From Loktanella sp. UBA3435 (GTDB lineage Bacteria > Pseudomonadota > Alphaproteobacteria > Rhodobacterales > Rhodobacteraceae), in assembly GCA_002378665.1 (NCBI GenBank), contig DFSO01000072.1, forward strand, positions 1-10,231: a stretch of DNA of 10,231 nt, in the 5' to 3' direction. The stretch's first letter is position 1. Each line of letters opens with the position of its first letter. The notes beneath the pieces were generated by a model. That model was not told where the DNA came from. It did not search any database and saw nothing but the letters and a program-made list of their open reading frames with translations. A program made the translations under genes and the position numbers. Shown here in pieces: positions 6,370-10,231 of this stretch.

Positions 6370-6397
6370 GGCAATAGGGCAACTTCGGCCCTTTGCC
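6370..6397 (+). terminator. Hairpin terminator candidate after hsp20
   Basis: GGCAA (6370-6374) and AGGGC (6376-6380) pair with GCCCT (6388-6392) and TTGCC (6393-6397), with one bulged T (6375) and a seven-base loop containing CTTCG. The hairpin begins three bases after the hsp20 stop. There is no long T-run downstream, so it is either a weak terminator or an mRNA 3'-end stabiliser. Confidence 0.5.
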
Positions 6398-6405
6398 ACA
6401 CCTCG

Positions 6406-6431
6406 GTAGGATGGGTTTAAACCCATCCTAC
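6406..6431. repeat. Perfect 26-bp palindrome between convergent genes
   Basis: GTAGGATGGGTTT (6406-6418) is followed immediately by its exact reverse complement (6419-6431). It sits between hsp20 and the oppositely oriented cupin gene and contains the cupin stop codon (6430-6428). It could fold into a hairpin in either transcript and so end both. GTAGGxTGGGTTT-type palindromes are also seen as dispersed REP-like repeats in bacterial genomes, so it may be one of those; this needs a genome search. Confidence 0.6.
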
Positions 6432-6715
6432 TTCAGTTCGACCTCCACAAAGGTCATTGTATCCGCGCCACGATTGATCACATTGTGCTTCACACCCGCA
6501 TCGCGGCGATAGGCCGTGCCCGCAGGGATCAGCACCTCAACAACCGCCTCATCAGGGTTTTCCAGCAACATTGCGCAATCGGTCACAGCCGTAATCACAT
6601 AGTCATATTCATGGGTGTGCCAGCCCGTCTCGGCCTCAGGCGCAAAATCAAAGCGCGTCACCCGCACCCGCGCATCATCAATCATCTGGGTCGCTTTCGC
6701 GGGTTTGCGGTCCAT
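6428..6715 (-). CDS. Small single-domain cupin protein
   Basis: A 95-residue protein made of one cupin beta-barrel. Motif 1 is GWHTHEYDYVI (31-41), supplying His33 and His35 and possibly Glu36 as metal ligands; PAGTAYRRDAGVKHNVIN (64-81) is motif 2, with His77 as the third histidine. Such one-domain cupins bind a metal and may be isomerases, dioxygenases or ligand sensors; the substrate cannot be told from the sequence. The start is ATG 6715, which shares its A with the polA TGA (TGATG); GGAGG (6727-6723) inside the polA end lies seven bases upstream. A TTG at 6718 is in frame but leaves too short a spacer. It is the last gene of the minus-strand operon, and its stop lies in the 26-bp palindrome. 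Confidence 0.85.
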   Translation of the reverse strand: MDRKPAKATQMIDDARVRVTRFDFAPEAETGWHTHEYDYVITAVTDCAMLLENPDEAVVEVLIPAGTAYRRDAGVKHNVINRGADTMTFVEVELK

Positions 6716-9516
6716 CAATGCGCCTCCGCCCAGCTTTTGCCCTGCCCCGCATCCACCGCGAGCTTTACATCCAACTTCACCGCAGGATCAGAGGCATTCT
6801 CCATCACATCACGCGCCACCTTAATCAAATCGTCAGCAGCATCCTCATCGACCTCAAAGATCAATTCATCGTGGACCTGCAACAGCATTTTGGCAGGAAT
6901 TCCTTTGATCGCCTCGGGCATCCTGATCATCGCACGACGGATCACGTCCGCAGCAGTCCCCTGAATCGGCGCGTTGATCGCCGCGCGTTTGGCAAAGCCC
7001 GCTTGCGGCCCTTTGGCGTTAATCTCGGGCGTGTTGATCTTACGACCGAACAAGGTTTGCACGTAATTGTGGTCTTTCGCGAATTGGATCGTCTCATCCA
7101 TATAGGTGCGAATACCGGGAAAACGTTCGAAATAGCGGTCAATAAACCCCTGCGCCTCGGCCCGTGGAATCCGCAAATTCCGCGCAAGACCAAAGCCCGA
7201 AATCCCGTAGATCACCCCAAAGTTAATCGCTTTCGCCTGAGACCGAATAGCAGGCGTCATCTCATCCAAAGGCACGTCAAACATCTCTGACGCCGTCTGC
7301 GCGTGAATATCAATGCCGTCCCTAAACGCCTGTTTCAGCGCATCAATCTTTGCGACATGCGCCAAAATCCGCAACTCGATCTGGCTATAATCGAGGGACA
7401 CCAAAACCTTGCCCTCATCAGCAATAAACGCCTCGCGGATACGGCGGCCTTCTTCGGACCTTACAGGAATGTTCTGCAAATTCGGATCAGTCGAAGCCAA
7501 GCGCCCCGTATTCGCCCCCGCAATCGAATAAGACGTGTGCACGCGGCCCGTCTCGGCGTTGATATGTTCCTGAAGCGCATCCGTGTAGGTCGATTTCAGC
7601 TTTGCCAGTTGACGCCAATCCAGAATGCGGCGCGGCAAATCGTGGATCGTTGCCAAGTCTTCCAGCACGTCAACACCTGTCGAATAGGCCCCCGTTTTGC
7701 CCGTCGATGGCTTCTTCCCGTCGGGCATCTCTAGACCCATCTCGTCGAACAGGATCTCGCCCAACTGCTTGGGAGAGGCCACGTTAAACTTGCGCCCAGC
7801 CAGCGTCTGGATCTCATCCTCCAGCCCCGCCATCTTTTGGGCAAAGCCATTCGACATGCGGCTCAGCGTATCGCGGTCCACCTTCACGCCCGCCATTTCC
7901 ATCTGTGCGAGCACTGGAACCAAAGGCCGCTCTAGCGTCTCATAGACCGTCGTCACCTTGGCGAGGTGCAACATCGGCTTAAACATCTGCCACAGGCGCA
8001 GCGTGATATCCGCATCTTCGGCCGCATATCTCACCGCATCATCAATCGGCACACGGTCAAACGTGACAGCAGATTTACCCGTACCCAAAAGCGGCTTAAT
8101 CGGAATCGGCGTGTGCCCCAAATACCGTTCCGACAGCAAATCCATGCTGTGATTATGCAAGCCACCATGCATCGCATAAGACATCAACATCGTGTCATCG
8201 ATGGGGTGCACATTGATCGCCAGTCGCGCAAAAATCTTGGCGTCATATTTCATGTTCTGCCCGATCTTGAGGATGGTCTCATCCTCCAGCATCGGCTGCA
8301 AGGCAGCTAAGCACTCGCGCAAATCCATCTGCCCGTCCGCGCGCGCATCAGAGCCAAACAGATCATCCTGTGCGGCCGCCTTATGGGTCAGCGGAATATA
8401 ACAGGCCTGTCCCGCCTCAACGCATAGCGAAATGCCCACCAATTCGGCCCGCATTTCATTGAGCGCCGTGGTCTCGGTATCCACCGCTACATAGCCGCGC
8501 GCATAAATCCGGTCGATCCAGACCTGCAAGGCGGCCGCATCGGAAACCTTCTCATATTTGCTCGCATCAAAAGGCACAGCATCGGCAACCACAGCAGCGG
8601 GGGCTTCAATCTCTGGCGCCTTTGCGCCCAGCTTATCCGCGATCCGCTTCACAATCGTGCGGAATTCCATCAGCGCCAGAAACGCCAGCAAATCCTCAGG
8701 CACCGCATCCTTGATCTCCAAACTGTCCAGATCAAACGGCAATTCCATATTGCAATCCAGCGTCACCAAGCGCTTGGACAACTCAATCTGCGCACGATTA
8801 TCGAGCAGGCTTTCACGACGCTTTGGCTGCTTAATCTCGCCCGCACGGTCGAGCAGTGTTTCCAGATCTCCATATTCATTGATCAACAACGCCGCCGTCT
8901 TGATCCCGATCCCCGGCGCACCGGGCACGTTATCCACGCTATCACCGGCAAGCGCCTGCACATCAACCACGCGCTCTGGCTGCACGCCAAATTTCTCGAC
9001 CACAGCATCGCGGTCAATGCGCTTGTTCTTCATCGGGTCGAGCATCTCAACGCCGTCACCCACAAGCTGCATCATATCTTTGTCGGACGAGAGAATCGTG
9101 ACACGGCCCCCCGCATTGCGCGCCTGACACGACAGCGTCGCGATTATATCGTCGGCCTCAAATCCCTCGATCTCTTCGCAAGCAATGTTAAACGCACGGG
9201 TCGCATCGCGGGTCAGCGGCATTTGCGGGCGCAAATCCTCAGGCATCGCATCGCGGTTCGCCTTGTATTGGTCATACATATCGTTGCGAAAGGTGTGGCT
9301 GCCCTTGTCGAAAATCACGGCGACATGTGTCGCCGCATCGTCGCCAGAATTATTCTCGATATAGCGCTGGAGCATATTCACAAAGCCACTGACAGCCCCA
9401 ACAGGCAAACCATCAGACTTGCGCGTCAACGGCGGCAGCGCGTGATAAGCTCGGAAAATAAACGCAGAGCCATCAATCAAATGCAGATGGTGGCCCTTGC
9501 CAAATTGCTGTGTCAT
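6715..9516 (-). CDS. polA: DNA polymerase I
   Basis: DNA polymerase I (933 aa; E. coli 928 aa), for Okazaki fragment maturation and excision repair gap filling. All three domains are present. The 5'-3' exonuclease is about residues 10-295 (LIDGSAFIFRAYHALPPL; FEADDIIATL; LSSDKDMMQLV; GDSVDNVPGAPGIGIKTA). An Ala/Pro-rich linker follows near 297-315. The 3'-5' proofreading exonuclease is about 325-510 and appears active: VDTETT (345-350), GQNMKYD (419-425) and YAAEDAD (497-503) provide the acidic residues. The polymerase domain has DPNLQNIPVR (677-686), Asp709 in SLDYSQIELR, the O-helix AKAINFGVIYG (761-771, with Phe766 as in E. coli Phe762), and Asp883 in VHDELIFEV. AGGGGA lies eight bases before ATG 9516. 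It follows rpiB by 64 bases and overlaps the cupin start by one base. Confidence 0.97.
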   Translation of the reverse strand: MTQQFGKGHHLHLIDGSAFIFRAYHALPPLTRKSDGLPVGAVSGFVNMLQRYIENNSGDDAATHVAVIFDKGSHTFRNDMYDQYKANRDAMPEDLRPQMPLTRDATRAFNIACEEIEGFEADDIIATLSCQARNAGGRVTILSSDKDMMQLVGDGVEMLDPMKNKRIDRDAVVEKFGVQPERVVDVQALAGDSVDNVPGAPGIGIKTAALLINEYGDLETLLDRAGEIKQPKRRESLLDNRAQIELSKRLVTLDCNMELPFDLDSLEIKDAVPEDLLAFLALMEFRTIVKRIADKLGAKAPEIEAPAAVVADAVPFDASKYEKVSDAAALQVWIDRIYARGYVAVDTETTALNEMRAELVGISLCVEAGQACYIPLTHKAAAQDDLFGSDARADGQMDLRECLAALQPMLEDETILKIGQNMKYDAKIFARLAINVHPIDDTMLMSYAMHGGLHNHSMDLLSERYLGHTPIPIKPLLGTGKSAVTFDRVPIDDAVRYAAEDADITLRLWQMFKPMLHLAKVTTVYETLERPLVPVLAQMEMAGVKVDRDTLSRMSNGFAQKMAGLEDEIQTLAGRKFNVASPKQLGEILFDEMGLEMPDGKKPSTGKTGAYSTGVDVLEDLATIHDLPRRILDWRQLAKLKSTYTDALQEHINAETGRVHTSYSIAGANTGRLASTDPNLQNIPVRSEEGRRIREAFIADEGKVLVSLDYSQIELRILAHVAKIDALKQAFRDGIDIHAQTASEMFDVPLDEMTPAIRSQAKAINFGVIYGISGFGLARNLRIPRAEAQGFIDRYFERFPGIRTYMDETIQFAKDHNYVQTLFGRKINTPEINAKGPQAGFAKRAAINAPIQGTAADVIRRAMIRMPEAIKGIPAKMLLQVHDELIFEVDEDAADDLIKVARDVMENASDPAVKLDVKLAVDAGQGKSWAEAH

Positions 9517-9567
9517 GTAAATTTCCCCTGCATTTGTGTCAGGGGTCGTTTTGCCAGAAACGGGACC

Positions 9568-9594
9568 AGCCTGCCAGTGCTTAAGCGGCAGGCT
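9568..9594 (-). other. Hairpin overlapping the rpiB stop codon
   Basis: AGCCTGCC (9568-9575) and GGCAGGCT (9587-9594) form a perfect 8-bp stem; the 11-base loop contains the self-complementary GCTTAAGC and the rpiB stop TAA (9583-9581). No T-run follows on the minus strand, so read-through into polA is expected. It may be an mRNA processing or stability element that sets rpiB against polA levels. Confidence 0.4.
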
Positions 9595-10018
9595 CGATCA
9601 TATCGACGCGCAAACCATGACGCCCGCCCTCAAATTCGGCAGACAGAAACGCATCAACGATATCCATCGCAAGGCCTTTGCCCACTACGCGCGCGCCCAT
9701 CGACAACATATTTGCGTTGTTGTGTTGGCGGATCATACGGGCCGAAAACGTGTCCGAACACACACCACAGCGAATGCCTGCAACCTTATTGGCCGCCATC
9801 ATAATCCCTTGGCCAGTGCCGCAAATGATAATGCCAAGCGCACAATCACCAGAGGCAACCATGTTGGCCGCAGCCTGCCCATGTTTCGGATAATCCGTGC
9901 TCGCGTCCGTTTCAGGGCCGATATCAACGACCTCATAACCCGCTGCCTCTACATGAGCCGCAATCGCGTAACGCAATGGAATATCAGCGTGATCGCTTGA
10001 AATCACAACGCGGGTCAT
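9581..10018 (-). CDS. rpiB: Ribose-5-phosphate isomerase B
   Basis: A cytoplasmic isomerase (145 aa, usual RpiB/LacAB length about 145-150) interconverting ribulose-5-phosphate and ribose-5-phosphate in the pentose phosphate pathway. Signature segments are SSDHA (7-11), DYPKHG (42-47), the catalytic CGTGQG (66-71, with Cys66 as the probable base, as Cys65 in E. coli RpiB) and RQHNNANMLSMGAR (97-110), where His99 is the likely ring-opening acid/base. The ATG (10018-10016) overlaps the TGA of the upstream zinc protein as ATGA, and GAGGG lies six bases upstream, so the start is firm. It is unrelated in sequence to RpiA. LacA/LacB galactose-6-phosphate isomerases are homologous but come as pairs, which is not the case here. 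It is followed by polA on the same strand. Confidence 0.95.
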   Translation of the reverse strand: MTRVVISSDHADIPLRYAIAAHVEAAGYEVVDIGPETDASTDYPKHGQAAANMVASGDCALGIIICGTGQGIMMAANKVAGIRCGVCSDTFSARMIRQHNNANMLSMGARVVGKGLAMDIVDAFLSAEFEGGRHGLRVDMIEPAA

Positions 10019-10188
10019 ACTTTACCCTCGAAATCTTTGTGTACCAACTTGGCGTCGCAATACGGGCATTCGACCCAGCCATGGTCACCTGGAATTTGCA
10101 GCCAAACACGCGGATGACCACCCTCGCCGCCATCACAGGCCACGCGGTAATCGTTGACGATACGGATTTCTGGGGCAGGTGTTGTCAT
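10015..10188 (-). CDS. CHCC zinc-binding protein (NDUFS6-type)
   Basis: A 57-residue protein with the CHCC zinc-finger pattern of the C-terminal part of mitochondrial complex I subunit NDUFS6: Cys18 in VACDGGEGGHPRVWL, His25, and Cys41/Cys44 in VECPYCDAKLVH. Alphaproteobacteria such as Paracoccus carry an NDUFS6 homologue as an accessory subunit of complex I, so this is probably a respiratory complex I zinc protein; some members are simply labelled zinc-finger domain proteins. I chose ATG 10188 because AGGA (10198-10195) is six bases upstream; a GTG at 10218 is in frame but would add ten residues without family support. It is the first visible gene of the rpiB-polA operon. The promoter is not visible in the 43 bases left to the window edge. 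Confidence 0.85.
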   Translation of the reverse strand: MTTPAPEIRIVNDYRVACDGGEGGHPRVWLQIPGDHGWVECPYCDAKLVHKDFEGKV

Positions 10189-10231
10189 GTCTCGTCCTGT
10201 CTGGTTGCCACGGGTCACGGCCCGCCTTACA

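Noticed and set aside
6718..9127. Many plus-strand open frames of 60-190 codons inside polA
   Set aside because: All are antisense to a complete DNA polymerase I with every catalytic motif; none has a family signature.
1..10231. CRISPR array, prophage, insertion sequence, tRNA or defence system
   Set aside because: I saw no regularly spaced repeats, transposase, integrase or tRNA cloverleaf; the genes present are housekeeping or metabolic and collinear in compact operons.

Overview
The window looks like ordinary chromosome from an alphaproteobacterium of the Rhodobacterales (Roseobacter/Rhodobacter type). The evidence is moderately GC-rich coding sequence, a glycolate oxidase operon in glcD-glcE-glcF order, a complex-I-type CHCC zinc protein, a DUF599 membrane protein, and short GC-rich hairpin repeats followed by TATTTT. 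I see no mobile element, CRISPR array, tRNA or rRNA.

Layout. (1) 1-892, minus strand: a DUF599 four-helix membrane protein, translationally coupled (ATGA overlap) to a small exported protein that runs off the left edge. (2) 893-979: a divergent intergenic region with a good sigma70-type promoter toward glcD; its -10 box lies inside an ATTGGT/ACCAAT inverted repeat that is probably an operator. (3) 980-4872, plus strand: glcD, glcE and glcF, the three subunits of respiratory glycolate oxidase (dehydrogenase). A compound hairpin element separates glcD from glcE, and the glcE stop overlaps the glcF start. (4) 4927-5715, plus: an exported trypsin-like serine protease with an intact catalytic triad. 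(5) 5774-6367, plus: a heat-shock unit made of an RpoH-like promoter, a roughly 90-nt leader of three hairpins, and an Hsp20 small heat-shock protein. The last leader hairpin hides the Shine-Dalgarno in a helix with a bulged G. (6) 6370-6431: the convergent end, with a terminator-like hairpin and a perfect 26-bp palindrome. (7) 6428-10188, minus strand, transcribed right to left: a 57-aa CHCC zinc protein, rpiB, polA and a small cupin. Start/stop overlaps occur at two of these three junctions.

How the genes work together. GlcDEF oxidises glycolate to glyoxylate and passes electrons to the respiratory chain, probably under control of a regulator encoded outside the window. Hsp20 appears to be controlled twice, by RpoH at transcription and by an RNA thermometer at translation. 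The minus-strand operon combines housekeeping functions (complex I accessory protein, pentose phosphate isomerase, DNA repair polymerase) with an uncharacterised cupin coupled to polA.

The protein-coding content is conventional. The most interesting signals are non-coding: the hsp20 leader, which has the core geometry of a ROSE-type RNA thermometer plus an alternative hairpin that would free the ribosome site; the glc promoter/operator; and the repeated intergenic hairpins.
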